Below, in pieces: positions 1 to 8,546 of a stretch of DNA of 64,000 bases. The translations under genes and the position numbers were made by a program. The DNA lies in the NCBI RefSeq assembly GCF_900129305.1, contig NZ_FQVB01000010.1, forward strand, positions 1 through 64,000, read 5' to 3'. A model generated the notes under the pieces. It did no database searches. It worked only from the letters and a program-made list of their open reading frames with translations, and had not been told where the DNA came from. This DNA is from Desulfacinum infernum DSM 9756. GTDB taxonomy: Bacteria > Desulfobacterota > Syntrophobacteria > Syntrophobacterales > DSM-9756. Position 1 is the stretch's first letter; each line of letters starts with the position of its first letter.

Positions 1-99
1 CCCCGCCTCACGGCGACGCAGTTACCTTCGACTACCGGGAGCGGGCATCTCCCGGAAGAGGACTTTCACCTCTCTGATCACGCCTGCTCCCAGGCGCAC
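1..99 (-). mobile_element. Group II intron, 5' portion (cut by window edge)
   Basis: Read on the minus strand, the segment begins GTGCGCC, the usual start of a group II intron. It continues with a domain I pattern that I recognise: GAGAGGTGAAAGTCCTCT, then a CCGGTAG..GAAGGTAACTGC stretch, then CGCCGTGAGGCGGGG at the window edge. Only about 100 nt of the ribozyme are visible; any reverse transcriptase would lie outside the window. The sequence just upstream on the intron strand is a perfect palindrome (101-124) plus one base. Group IIC introns are known to insert just downstream of hairpins, so the position fits that class, but the class itself is inferred. Confidence 0.72.
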
Positions 100-100
100 T

Positions 101-124
101 AGGGGCGAATGATCATTCGCCCCT
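101..124. repeat. Family B perfect palindrome
   Basis: A 24-bp perfect palindrome: AGGGGCGAATGA followed by its own reverse complement. A second copy, extended to 26 bp, lies at 40934-40959, and a degenerate one near 47194. It lies one base from the 5' end of the group II intron and is probably the hairpin that guided its insertion. The rest of the gap to 226 holds no gene that I can support. Confidence 0.8.
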
Positions 125-226
125 TCAGCCTGCGCCCATTAAAAGCCCGCGCTCATGGGTCATGGCAACACTCATCCTGACGGTTCCCGCCAGAGTCCAT
201 GCTCCCCCGACCGACGCTCCTCACCA

Positions 227-1507
227 CTAGTAGCCGAAGAGGCGGGGGAGGAAAAGCACCACTTGGGGGACGTAGGCCACCAGGAAGAGGGTGATCAGCT
301 CCACCAGAAGGAACGGCATATTGGCCCGGACCAGCTCCACCAGGTCCACCTTGCTCACCGAACAACAGACGAACAGACACAGGCCCAGCGGCGGGGTGAT
401 GAGACCGATCATCAGGTTCATGACCACCACGATGCCGAAATGGATGGGGTCGATTCCCGCATGCTGGGCGATGGGGAGCAGGATGGGCACCATGATGATG
501 ATGGCGGCCAGCCCTTCCAGGAAACAGCCCACCACGAAGAGCAGAAGGTTGATGAGGAGCAGCAGCACGTAGGGATTCTCGGATAGGGACGTGATGACCT
601 TGGCCACCTTCTGGGGGATCATCTCGGTGCCGAGAATCCAGGAGAAAATGTTGGCGCAGGCCATGACCATGAGGATCGTGGACGTGGTGAGCATGGAACG
701 GTAGAAGATGTCGGGAAGGTGGGAAAGCTTCAGAGTGCGCAGCACCAGCAGGCCCACCACCACCGCGTAGGCCACGGCCACCGAGGCCGCTTCCGTGGGC
801 GTGAAGACGCCGCTCAGGATGCCCCCCAGGATGATGAGCGGCATGAGTAGCGGGATGATGGCACCCCACAGGGCCTGGAGAAACTCCCCGAAGGAAACCC
901 TGGGTTGCTTGGTGCCGTAACCGTGCTTCTTGGCAAGAAAGTAGGCCACAACCATGAGTCCGACGCCGATGAGCACGCCCGGCACCACGCCCGCCAGAAA
1001 GAGTCCGCCCACGGAAACGGAACCCACCAGGGCGTAGATCACCACGGGAATGCTGGGCGGGATGATCGGCCCGATCACGGACGAAGAAGCCGTGACGGCG
1101 GCGGAAAACGACTTGCTGTACCCGTCCTTTTCCATGGCCGGGATGAGGATGGACCCCAAGGCGGCCGTATCGGCCACCGCCGACCCGGAAATGCCGGCGA
1201 AGAACATGCTGGCCACGATGTTCACGTGGGCCAGCCCGCCCCGGATGTGGCCCACCAAGGCCGTGGAAAACCGCACGATCTTTTGGGTGATGCCCGCACT
1301 GTTCATCAGCTCGCCGGCCAGGATGAAGAAGGGAACGGCCATGAGCGGAAAGGAATCCATCCCGGTGAACATGCGCTGGGGGATCAGGTGCAGCGGGATG
1401 TCGCCGCTAAGGAGAAGAAAGACCAGACTGCTCAACGCCAGACAGAAGGCCACCGGGATTCCCAGAGCCAGGGTCGCCAAGAAAGCCACAGTCAATGCCC
1501 ACGTCAT
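227..1507 (-). CDS. dctM: TRAP transporter large permease, DctM family
   Basis: The 426-residue membrane protein is the channel subunit of a tripartite ATP-independent periplasmic transporter, which imports a carboxylate using an ion gradient together with DctP and DctQ. It shows about 12 hydrophobic segments and the family motifs PFFILAGELM (near 58), GGLAHVN and SGSAVADTAALGSILIPAM, and IIPPSIP after them. I chose the ATG at 1507 because the upstream in-frame start gives a charged, non-conserved extension; a purine-rich GGAAGGGG lies before it. It is the last gene of the catabolic operon, 20 bp after dctQ. The substrate cannot be told from sequence; sugar acids, C4-dicarboxylates or sulfonates are all possible. 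Confidence 0.93.
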   Translation of the reverse strand: MTWALTVAFLATLALGIPVAFCLALSSLVFLLLSGDIPLHLIPQRMFTGMDSFPLMAVPFFILAGELMNSAGITQKIVRFSTALVGHIRGGLAHVNIVASMFFAGISGSAVADTAALGSILIPAMEKDGYSKSFSAAVTASSSVIGPIIPPSIPVVIYALVGSVSVGGLFLAGVVPGVLIGVGLMVVAYFLAKKHGYGTKQPRVSFGEFLQALWGAIIPLLMPLIILGGILSGVFTPTEAASVAVAYAVVVGLLVLRTLKLSHLPDIFYRSMLTTSTILMVMACANIFSWILGTEMIPQKVAKVITSLSENPYVLLLLINLLLFVVGCFLEGLAAIIIMVPILLPIAQHAGIDPIHFGIVVVMNLMIGLITPPLGLCLFVCCSVSKVDLVELVRANMPFLLVELITLFLVAYVPQVVLFLPRLFGY

Positions 1508-1527
1508 GAAAAGCCCCTTCCCTCTCT

Positions 1528-2028
1528 TCACTCTTCCAGGCCGCACACGGCCTCGGAATTATGCCACTGCTCGAAAAACAAGCGGATCGCGTGCACCAGG
1601 GTCACGGCCGCCCCCGCGGGCACCGCCGCATACGCCCAGCTCATGGGAAGCCCCATGGCCGGCGAGCGCTGACCGCCCAGAAGCAACGCCAGCTTGGCCC
1701 CCTGGAAGCAGACGACCCCCATGAGCACCGCCACGGATAGATGCACCCCGAGAAACATCCACCGGCGGACCTCCGGATTCACGGCCCCCGTAACCAGCGT
1801 GACTCCAACGTGCGCCCCTTTGGCATAGGCATCGGCGGCGGCCAGGCAGGCCGTCCAGATCATGAGATAGCGGGCCAGCTCCTCGGACCAAGGCAGGGGG
1901 TGTTCCAGAACGTAGCGAAAGATCACTTGGGCCAGAACCACCAGGAACATGACGCCGCTCAGAACGAAGACCGCGGGGCGGGTCCACGACCGGAGCTTGG
2001 AGGAAACGGGCACAAGAAGGGCTTTCAT
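1528..2028 (-). CDS. dctQ: TRAP transporter small permease, DctQ family
   Basis: The 166-residue protein has four predicted membrane helices and the DctQ hallmark (FRYVLEHPLPWSEELARYLM, near 36-55), in which the WSEE/R pattern is typical. It partners the DctM channel in the inner membrane. The start at 2028 (MKALLVPV) was preferred over an upstream one that would add 36 Arg- and Pro-rich residues encoded by the intergenic region. The gene is separated from dctP by 296 bp filled by a family C repeat, so the TRAP genes of one operon are interrupted by an element. Downstream dctM starts after 20 bp. Confidence 0.92.
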   Translation of the reverse strand: MKALLVPVSSKLRSWTRPAVFVLSGVMFLVVLAQVIFRYVLEHPLPWSEELARYLMIWTACLAAADAYAKGAHVGVTLVTGAVNPEVRRWMFLGVHLSVAVLMGVVCFQGAKLALLLGGQRSPAMGLPMSWAYAAVPAGAAVTLVHAIRLFFEQWHNSEAVCGLEE

Positions 2029-2104
2029 GAGTGTCCTCTGAGTTGGAGAGGGCCGGCGGGTCCGGGCACGCGGTCCGGACCCGCCGCCATGTCCGTGCTT
2101 CCTG

Positions 2105-2317
2105 GGAGCTTGCCCGGAAACACTATGGATAGCCACTTTTTCGCAGCGCAGCCCTTCAGGGCTGCGGAAGAGCCCCGGACGCCGGCCGGGCCTCGGGCAT
2201 CGCCCGTCACGTCGGGGGACTGCGATGGCCCTTTCCCGCGGGGCTGAAGCCCCCGGCTGCGAAGAGAAGGAACCTTCCGGGCTTCTTGGACCGGAGAGTC
2301 ATTCGCGGACAAGCTCC
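2105..2317. repeat. Family C MITE-like element, copy 1
   Basis: The 213-bp unit starts GGAGCTTGCCCGGAAA and ends GCGGACAAGCTCC, an imperfect terminal inverted repeat. Inside are two conserved hairpins, GCAGCCCTTCAGGGCTGC and a later GGGGCTGAAGCCCC. It fills the dctP-dctQ gap and leaves 7 bp to the dctP stop. Similar copies lie at 45329-45545, 46918-47090 and 49640-49857. No transposase is coded. Confidence 0.75.
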
Positions 2318-2324
2318 CCGTTGA

Positions 2325-3365
2325 TCATTGCACCTGCTTTTCGGCCTCCGCCACCGCGACCAGAGCCTTCTCGATCCAGGAAGGATCGATTTCCGTCTTC
2401 AGCCACTCGATGACGGCCCCTTGGCAGGCCGCCTTGAACTGGGCCCGCTCTTCAGCCGTGGGCGAGTAGATTTCCATGCCCTGTTCCTTCAGCTTGGAAA
2501 GGCCCATGGCCGAATTGAGCTGCTGGATGGACCGGCCCACGTTGCCGGCCACGATGGCGGCCTGGCGGATCACCCGGCGCTGTTCGTCCGTGAGCTTCTG
2601 GCTGTAGAACTGGTCGTTGATCAGAATGAAGTCCGTCCCGTAGGAATGGCCGTCCAAGGTCAGGTACTTCTGCACCTCGGCGAACTTGGCGTTCAGGATG
2701 GTCCCCACCGGGTTTTCCTGGCCGTCCACCACCTTCTGCTGCAGCGCGCTGTAGACTTCCGGCCATGCGATGGGGGTGGGGGCGGCGCCCAGGGCCTTCA
2801 CCATGGTGATGTAGAGCGGGGTTTCCATGACGCGGATCTTCAGGCCCTTCAGATCGGCCGGGGTGCGCACGGGCCGCTTGGAGTTGGTGAAGTGGCGGAA
2901 TCCGGTTTCCGCATAAGCCAGGTTGCGGAGCCCCGTCTCCTTCAAAAGTGCCTCGGAAAGCTCCTTTCCGAACGGGCCGTCCAGGACCTTCCACGCCACG
3001 GCGGGAGAATTGAACAGATAGGGAATATCCAGCACCATGGCCGGGCGGAAGTAGCCCGCGATGGCCCCGGAAACGATGCACATCTGGATGGTTCCCAGCT
3101 TGGTGGATTCGATCATCTCCCGCTCCCCGCCCAGCTGATTGGCGGGAAAGACTTGTACTTCCACCGTTCCGCCGGTTTCCGCCTCCACCATGTCCTTGAA
3201 GACGCGGGCCGCCGCCCCCTTCTTGGACACGCAAGGATCATCGGGGTCCGAATGCCCCAGCTTGATGGTCACCTTGTCGGCACTGGCCGCCGCCGGCACC
3301 ACGACCACCGCACAGATCAGAACCAAAATCCAGAACAAGCCTCGGAAACCACGCATCCTCTTCAT
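2325..3365 (-). CDS. dctP: TRAP transporter periplasmic substrate-binding protein, DctP family
   Basis: The 346-residue protein has a cleavable signal peptide (residues 1-30, charged start, hydrophobic core, ending AAASA) and then a DctP/SBP_bac_7 domain. Recognisable blocks are IKLGHSDPDDPCVSKKG, VFPANQLGGEREMIESTKLG, the PVRTPADLKGLKIRVMETP stretch carrying the conserved substrate Arg, and WPEVYSALQQKVVDGQENP. It binds the substrate in the periplasm and delivers it to DctQM. Its ATG has a strong GGGAGGAG site 5-8 bp upstream. It follows the zinc dehydrogenase by 56 bp and precedes the repeat-interrupted dctQ. The block VDGQENP is typical of carboxylate TRAP binders, so an organic acid ligand is likely. 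Confidence 0.93.
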   Translation of the reverse strand: MKRMRGFRGLFWILVLICAVVVVPAAASADKVTIKLGHSDPDDPCVSKKGAAARVFKDMVEAETGGTVEVQVFPANQLGGEREMIESTKLGTIQMCIVSGAIAGYFRPAMVLDIPYLFNSPAVAWKVLDGPFGKELSEALLKETGLRNLAYAETGFRHFTNSKRPVRTPADLKGLKIRVMETPLYITMVKALGAAPTPIAWPEVYSALQQKVVDGQENPVGTILNAKFAEVQKYLTLDGHSYGTDFILINDQFYSQKLTDEQRRVIRQAAIVAGNVGRSIQQLNSAMGLSKLKEQGMEIYSPTAEERAQFKAACQGAVIEWLKTEIDPSWIEKALVAVAEAEKQVQ

Positions 3366-3421
3366 GACGACTCCTCCCGCACGTTCACGTTTCCGTTCAC
3401 CCCCAAAACAAAGGGAGGCCG

Positions 3422-4453
3422 CTAGATGTCGAAGACAACCTTCACGGTCTCCCCTTCCCGAAGCGAATCAAAAGCCTCTTGGGCTTCCTCCAGGCGGAAG
3501 CGCCGCGTGATGAGCTTCTTCACGTCCACCTTGCCCGTGGCGATCCAGTTCATGGCTCGCAGGAAATGCTTGGGCAGGATCGCCACATCCCCATGCACCG
3601 TCAGCCCCTTGCGCAGCATGGTCACCGGACTGATGGTGGCCTCGGGGTACAACCCGAAGAGGATCACCCGGCCTCGGGCGGCCGCCAGGTCGAAGGCCAG
3701 GCGCGTGGCATTGGGCGAATTGGCCGTCTCCACCACGATGTCCACCCCGCGGCCTCCCGTGGCCTCCCGAATCGCCTGCACCGGATCCCGCTCGCTCAGA
3801 TTGACGATGCAGTGGGCCCCCAGGGACCTGGCCAGTTCAAAGCGCTTCCGATCCTGTTCCAGGCCCACCACGGCCACCATGGACGCACCGGCGGAAAGGA
3901 ACGCCTGCAGGTGCAGCATGCCCAGAGCCCCGGGTCCCAGGATGGCCACCGTTTCTCCCGGCAGCGGCCGGACGTACTCCAAGGTGCGCACGGTGAGACT
4001 CAGGGGCTCCAGAAAGGCGGCCTCCACGAACTCCATCCCCTCCGGCATGGGGTGGACCAGGTGGGCCGGAACGACCGCGTACTCGGCGAAGGTGCCGTGG
4101 CACGTGATGCCCATGTGCTCCCAGTCCTCGCACATGTTCTTGAAGCCGATCCGGCACTGCTCGCACTTGCCGCACCCCGAAAGCACTTCGAAAGCCACCG
4201 GGGTGCCGGGCCGGAGTCCCTGAACCTCGGCGCCCACCTCCTCCACGATCCCGGCTCCTTCGTGGCCCATGATGATCGGGATGGGTACGGGTTTTCGCCC
4301 GATGTAGCGGTTGGTGAGAATGGAGACGTCCGAATAGCAGATGCCGGCCGCCTTCATGCGGACGAGGACATCGCGCGGGCCCGGTTGGGGCCTGGGGACG
4401 TCCGCCACCTGAAGGGAGCCGGCCTGTTCCGTGGCTTTGATGATGGCCCTCAT
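3422..4453 (-). CDS. Zinc-dependent alcohol dehydrogenase (sorbitol/threonine dehydrogenase type)
   Basis: The 343-residue medium-chain dehydrogenase oxidises a secondary alcohol with NAD(P). Visible features are the catalytic zinc ligands (Cys in GICYSD, His in GHEGAG), a complete structural zinc site CGKCEQCRIGFKNMC, and a Rossmann glycine motif GPGALGMLHL. The start at 4453 (MRAIIKATEQ) has an AAGGA site; the upstream start adds ten residues without homology character. It is encoded between the creatininase-family gene and dctP. The pair zinc dehydrogenase plus creatininase-like hydrolase recalls IolM/IolN of the Thermotoga inositol pathway (from memory), so a polyol or cyclitol substrate is a fair guess but not shown. 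Confidence 0.88.
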   Translation of the reverse strand: MRAIIKATEQAGSLQVADVPRPQPGPRDVLVRMKAAGICYSDVSILTNRYIGRKPVPIPIIMGHEGAGIVEEVGAEVQGLRPGTPVAFEVLSGCGKCEQCRIGFKNMCEDWEHMGITCHGTFAEYAVVPAHLVHPMPEGMEFVEAAFLEPLSLTVRTLEYVRPLPGETVAILGPGALGMLHLQAFLSAGASMVAVVGLEQDRKRFELARSLGAHCIVNLSERDPVQAIREATGGRGVDIVVETANSPNATRLAFDLAAARGRVILFGLYPEATISPVTMLRKGLTVHGDVAILPKHFLRAMNWIATGKVDVKKLITRRFRLEEAQEAFDSLREGETVKVVFDI

Positions 4454-4559
4454 GGTTTCATCCTTCTCGCTTGCAGAGCACACCAGGGAAAATCCCCTGA
4501 ATCATTTGCCGAAATTCTTACATGCGGGAGCGACCCGGCTCCGCCCACGGGGGATGCGC

Positions 4560-4583
4560 GGGCGGGGATAAACCCCGCCCCTA
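4560..4583. repeat. Family A hairpin (solo)
   Basis: Arms GGGCGGGG and CCCCGCCC, separated by ATAAA and followed by CTAC. It lies between the creatininase and dehydrogenase genes of one operon, so it would be present in the mRNA as a stable hairpin. Confidence 0.75.
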
Positions 4584-4656
4584 CAAAACGCATTGACCTT
4601 CTCGGGAGGGGCGGAGATCCGCCGGGAAAAGGACCGCCCGACCACACGCGTTCCCG

Positions 4657-5622
4657 TCACGGAGGAAAGCCGAGGACGTACAGGTGCTTGCCGCCCTTGG
4701 TGGGCCCTTTGAGAATGTCCTCCAGAAGCTTGGGATCCCGTTGGCTCATCTGTTCCACCGGAGGCAGCTTGCCCGCCGGGAAGCGCTCCAGGATGTCGTT
4801 GTGGAGCTGAACCATGTAGTCCAGGAACTTTTCGATGGACGGGACCGCCTTGGCCGGGTCCGCCTTGCTGGGCTTTCCCAGAACGCCCTCCGGGAACATG
4901 ACGCATTCGATCCCGCCGGCTCCCACGTGGCAGTGGCCCGGAATGGGATAGCCGTAGATGTCCCCGCCCCGGTCGATGTGACCCGGCGGCAGGTAGCCGC
5001 GGATCTGGGTGTCTTCGGCCCATTCGGGGCGGCACAGCTCGGGAAAGAGGGCCATGGAGATGGACTGTTCGGCTTCACAGGCGTGCTGGAAGGGCTCCTC
5101 GTAGGGACCGCCGTGGGCCTTGTCCATGAGCGTCTGACCCATCACCCGGGGGACATCCACGAAGAAGAGCATGCACGGGACCTGGTAGCGCTTGCCGAAT
5201 TCCTGGAGCGCCGACGGGATGATGTACTCCTGCCCGTGCAGGCTGATCCAGATCTGCTTGCGGAATCCCGTGTTCCAGAACCCGGCGATCATGGCGCGGA
5301 TGTAGTCGGAAAACACATCGTCCGGGATGACCACCGTGCCGGGCTGGCCCAGGTGGTGGAACGGGTGGGACCCGTAGTGGAGCGGTTCGGCCACCGTACA
5401 GCCCGTGGCCTTGGCCACCTCTTCGGCCAGCCGGGTGACCACGAAGGTGTCCTCCCCGAAGGGACCGGCGGATCCGTGATTCTCGGTGGATCCCACAGGG
5501 ACGATGAGGATGTCGTTCTTCTGCAGACGCTCCTCCACTTCCCTTTTGGTCATGGTCTGGAAGTAGATCCCTGTGGGCTTGTCCATGTGTCCGCCTTCCG
5601 GCGGCAGCTTCCATTTGGACAT
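4657..5622 (-). CDS. Creatininase-family hydrolase (IolN-like candidate)
   Basis: The 321-residue protein belongs to the creatininase/amidohydrolase fold, a zinc-dependent C-N or C-C hydrolase family. Metal ligands can be matched: PVGSTENHG (Glu and His, near 43-50), FGEDTF (Asp), SLHGQ in place of the usual HGGN block, and ACEAEQS, where the Glu corresponds to the family's GE motif. It has a strong AAAGGAGG site before its ATG. The neighbours are a cupin (22 bp upstream) and a zinc alcohol dehydrogenase downstream. In Thermotoga a member of this family (IolN) opens a diketo-inositol ring; the present context (dehydrogenases plus hydrolase) would suit such ring opening, but true creatininase or another amidase activity cannot be excluded. 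Confidence 0.82.
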   Translation of the reverse strand: MSKWKLPPEGGHMDKPTGIYFQTMTKREVEERLQKNDILIVPVGSTENHGSAGPFGEDTFVVTRLAEEVAKATGCTVAEPLHYGSHPFHHLGQPGTVVIPDDVFSDYIRAMIAGFWNTGFRKQIWISLHGQEYIIPSALQEFGKRYQVPCMLFFVDVPRVMGQTLMDKAHGGPYEEPFQHACEAEQSISMALFPELCRPEWAEDTQIRGYLPPGHIDRGGDIYGYPIPGHCHVGAGGIECVMFPEGVLGKPSKADPAKAVPSIEKFLDYMVQLHNDILERFPAGKLPPVEQMSQRDPKLLEDILKGPTKGGKHLYVLGFPP

Positions 5623-5644
5623 GACTCGGCCTCCTTTACCGCTC

Positions 5645-6007
5645 TCAGGATACGCGGTGGCTGGGCAGTTGCGGGGAATAGATCCACACGAACTTCAGGT
5701 TCACATCACCCGTATTGATGATCTTGTGGGTCTTTCCGGGAGGGTTGTAGATGCACACGCCAGGCTCCAAGGGAATCTCTTCGTCTTCGGTCACGAAGAC
5801 CCCCCGGCCCTCCAGAAAGAACATCACCTCTTCTTCGGTATCGTGCTTGTGCTCGGGAACCATTCCGCCCGGATGGGTCTCGTTGACCCCCATGGCCAGG
5901 TTCTTGGCTCCCACGGTCTTTTCGGAAACGAGAATCCACGAGGTGCGCGGTGGATCCCTGCGTTCCCCTTCCACGTCCTTGATGTGAATCACCTTGACCC
6001 CTGACAT
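5645..6007 (-). CDS. Cupin-domain protein
   Basis: The 120-residue single-domain cupin carries both cupin motifs: HPGGMVPEHKHDTEEEVMFFLEG region (metal ligands His, His, Glu near 54-62) and PPGKTHKIINTG, with the second His. Such small metal-binding beta-barrels are isomerases, epimerases, dioxygenases or sugar-binding proteins; the exact role is unknown. The start at 6007 (MSGVKVIHI) was chosen because the longer in-frame reading runs through the SDR gene in another frame. It sits between the SDR (47 bp upstream) and the creatininase gene (22 bp downstream), so it probably acts on a pathway intermediate. Confidence 0.85.
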   Translation of the reverse strand: MSGVKVIHIKDVEGERRDPPRTSWILVSEKTVGAKNLAMGVNETHPGGMVPEHKHDTEEEVMFFLEGRGVFVTEDEEIPLEPGVCIYNPPGKTHKIINTGDVNLKFVWIYSPQLPSHRVS

Positions 6008-6054
6008 TCGTTCCTCCCCTGATCTGCTCGTGTCCTTCGAATCCCACAGGCGCC

Positions 6055-6807
6055 TCAGCGCATGTAGATGCCTCCGTTGATGTCCAGGGTGACCCCCGTG
6101 ATCCAGCCCGCCCCTTCCGAGGCCAGAAAGAGGACCGCGTTGGCCACGTCTTCCGGGTAGCCGTCCTTGTGGACCGCCCGGCCCACGTTCCACGTGGCGA
6201 AGACTTCCGGAGGGACCTGCTTGGTCAGTTCGGTCATAATGGGCCCCGGCGCCACGGCGTTCACCGTGATGCCCGCCGGCCCCACCTCCCGCGCCAGGGT
6301 CTGGGTGAGCCCCACGACCCCCGCCTTGGCCGCCGCGTAGTCCACGGCCACCCCGGGCCGCCCGGTGCGCCCCCCGAGAGAGGAGATGTTGACGATGCGG
6401 CCGTAGCCGCGGCTCTTCATGTGGGGGACCACCGCCTTGCAGGCGATGAACGTGCCCGTCAGGTTGACGCGCACCACCCACTCGAATTCCTCCACGGTCT
6501 TCTGCTCGATGGGCTTGTGGCGCAGGACCCCGGCGCAATTGACCAGGATGTCCACGCGGCCGTGTCGGGACGCCACGGCATCCACCACCTCCCGGACCCG
6601 GGCCTCGTCGGTCACGTCCGCCTGGAAGCCGAACGCCCGCTGCCCGGACGGATCCAGCAGGGAAGCGCGGTGCTGGGCTTCCTGGCCGTCCACGTCCAGC
6701 AGGACCGCCACGGCCCCCGCCTCCATGAAAGCCTGTCCGATGGCCGCCCCCAAGCCCCGTGCGCCGCCCGTAATGATGGCCACCCGTCCTTCAAAGGATC
6801 CGCACAT
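6055..6807 (-). CDS. Short-chain dehydrogenase/reductase (classical SDR)
   Basis: The 250-residue NAD(P)-dependent oxidoreductase is of FabG-like size. It has the nucleotide motif TGGARGLG (13-20), NCAG (90-93), the catalytic Ser at 142/143, and Tyr157-x3-Lys161 (YAAAK). The Asp at the end of the second strand (LLDVD, 37-40) suggests a preference for NAD(H). An AAAGGAG site precedes the ATG, which lies 11 bp after the aldehyde oxidoreductase stop, indicating co-transcription. In this operon it more likely oxidises or reduces a hydroxyl of the imported compound than takes part in fatty acid synthesis. Confidence 0.92.
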   Translation of the reverse strand: MCGSFEGRVAIITGGARGLGAAIGQAFMEAGAVAVLLDVDGQEAQHRASLLDPSGQRAFGFQADVTDEARVREVVDAVASRHGRVDILVNCAGVLRHKPIEQKTVEEFEWVVRVNLTGTFIACKAVVPHMKSRGYGRIVNISSLGGRTGRPGVAVDYAAAKAGVVGLTQTLAREVGPAGITVNAVAPGPIMTELTKQVPPEVFATWNVGRAVHKDGYPEDVANAVLFLASEGAGWITGVTLDINGGIYMR

Positions 6808-6818
6808 ACCCGCTCCTT

Positions 6819-8546
6819 TCAGAAAACATCGTCCGGAGGATCCGCCGTCCAGGTTCTTTCCAGATCCTCCAAAGGAAGATCGAAGACGGTGTCGTGGGGA
6901 GGTAGCGGTTCATCCCGCATGAACTCGGGAAGATCGCCCGGCTCCACCACCCCCGCCCGTTCGTTGAACGTCCTCTCGTCGGCCAGACACGCCGCCGCAA
7001 AGGCCCGAACGTCCCTGTAGGTCCAGCCCCAGCCGTAACGAGCATTCAACAGGTCGGCGATGAGCTCGGGTTTTTTCACGAAGGCGGGCCGGATGAAAAG
7101 ACACACCCCCAGGCTGTCCAGGACGGCGGCCCTCAGCTGCAGCCGTCTGGAAACCTCGGCCTGCCCTTCGGTGCCGCGCGGATCGACGGTTCCGGCCGTC
7201 TCCAGGGCGTTTCCCGCCGTGTGGTCCGCGCCCATGGGCGACGTGGCGTAGGTGACGCCGATGCCCTTGAGAGACCGGGGGTCATAGGCCGGAATCGCCT
7301 GTCCCTTGACCACGGGGACGCGACGCACGTTGAAGACGGTCCCTGTGATCGCCGCCCCGTTTCCAATGATCCGCCCCAGGGGCGTGCCCCGGCGGACCTC
7401 GTGCAGCAACGCCCTGGCCGCATCGGCGTCCCCGAAGTCCAGAACGCCCGCCTCCATGGCCACCCCGATGGCCGCTCCCGTTTCGATGGCGTCCAGGCCC
7501 ACCTCGTTGCAGAGGCGGTTGAGTTCCGCGATGGCGTCGATGTCGTCGATGCCGCAATTGGATCCCAGAAGGGCGATGTTCTCATATTGGATGGACGCCA
7601 CGATGGCCTTTCCGGCCGCGTTCGCAAAGACGTTGGAACACTGAATGACGCAGCCCTTGACGCACGGCGTTCCCTTTCGGGCGTCTCCCCCCCGCTTGTC
7701 GATGAGCGACGCGATGGCCTCGCCCGAGATCTTGAGGGCCCCCTCGAAGTTGCCCGACCGGAAGTTGCGGGTGGGAAGAATGCCCAGTTCGTTGCAAAGG
7801 GCCAGCACCGCGGGTGTGCCGAAGTTGTGGCGGTTTTCCGTCTTGGGATCCTCCAGAAGGAGGCGCGCCAGCTCCTTGCCCGCCTCGCTCAAGGCCTTCG
7901 CGTCGTGGAACTGCGGAGCGGGGGCGTCCTGCGGGTCGAAGACCATGGCCTTGATTCCCTTGGAGCCCATGACCGCCCCCAGCCCCCCGCGGGCTGCGTA
8001 GCGAACCTGAACTCCCGTGTGGTCCATGGTGGCGATCCCCGCGGCGCGCATGCCCATCTCGCCCGCCGGACCGATGCAAAGAACGCCCACCCTCTCCCCG
8101 AACCGATGGCGCAGGAAGCGGCAGGTGTCGGATACGGAGGCGCGCCGGAGTTCCGGCATGTCCATCAACCGGGCGCCGTGGGCGTCCACGAAGAGCACGC
8201 GCGGGATCAAGGACGCGGGAGCATCCTCCAGGATCACGGCCCGGATGCCCAAGCGTCCCAGTGCCTGGCCGGCCGTGCCGCCCACGTTGGCTTCCTTGAC
8301 GCCCTGGGTGAGCGGACTCTTGGCACCCAGCGAGACCCGGCCCGCCGTGGTCACCCGCGTATCTCCCAGAAGTCCCGAGGCCACGATGAGTTTGTTTCGC
8401 CGGCCCAGAGGTTCACAGGTGGGCGGCACCTCGCCCAGGAGTACGTGGGCGATCAGTGCACGCCCTCCCAGGCGGGCGGTGCCCTCGCCGCAGGATTCAA
8501 ACCCCAACGCCCCGGTCCTCGTGTTGACTCTCAGGATCTTTTGCAT
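6819..8546 (-). CDS. Aldehyde:ferredoxin oxidoreductase family (tungsten enzyme)
   Basis: The 575-residue protein matches the AOR family, oxygen-sensitive tungstopterin enzymes that oxidise aldehydes to acids with ferredoxin. The N-terminal domain contains GGRALIAHVLL and the NKLIVASGLL..GAKSPLTQG pattern; a later block GGLGAVMGSKGIKAMVF is a strong family mark. The [4Fe-4S] ligands are likely C295, C299, C303 and a distal Cys in SLGVCLF. The first spacing, CVKGCVIQC, is Cx3Cx3C instead of the classic Cx2Cx3C. The gene overlaps ldh2 by 16 bp, a tight operon link. It is a little short for the family (about 600-700) and would supply low-potential electrons in an anaerobe. Confidence 0.9.
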   Translation of the reverse strand: MQKILRVNTRTGALGFESCGEGTARLGGRALIAHVLLGEVPPTCEPLGRRNKLIVASGLLGDTRVTTAGRVSLGAKSPLTQGVKEANVGGTAGQALGRLGIRAVILEDAPASLIPRVLFVDAHGARLMDMPELRRASVSDTCRFLRHRFGERVGVLCIGPAGEMGMRAAGIATMDHTGVQVRYAARGGLGAVMGSKGIKAMVFDPQDAPAPQFHDAKALSEAGKELARLLLEDPKTENRHNFGTPAVLALCNELGILPTRNFRSGNFEGALKISGEAIASLIDKRGGDARKGTPCVKGCVIQCSNVFANAAGKAIVASIQYENIALLGSNCGIDDIDAIAELNRLCNEVGLDAIETGAAIGVAMEAGVLDFGDADAARALLHEVRRGTPLGRIIGNGAAITGTVFNVRRVPVVKGQAIPAYDPRSLKGIGVTYATSPMGADHTAGNALETAGTVDPRGTEGQAEVSRRLQLRAAVLDSLGVCLFIRPAFVKKPELIADLLNARYGWGWTYRDVRAFAAACLADERTFNERAGVVEPGDLPEFMRDEPLPPHDTVFDLPLEDLERTWTADPPDDVF

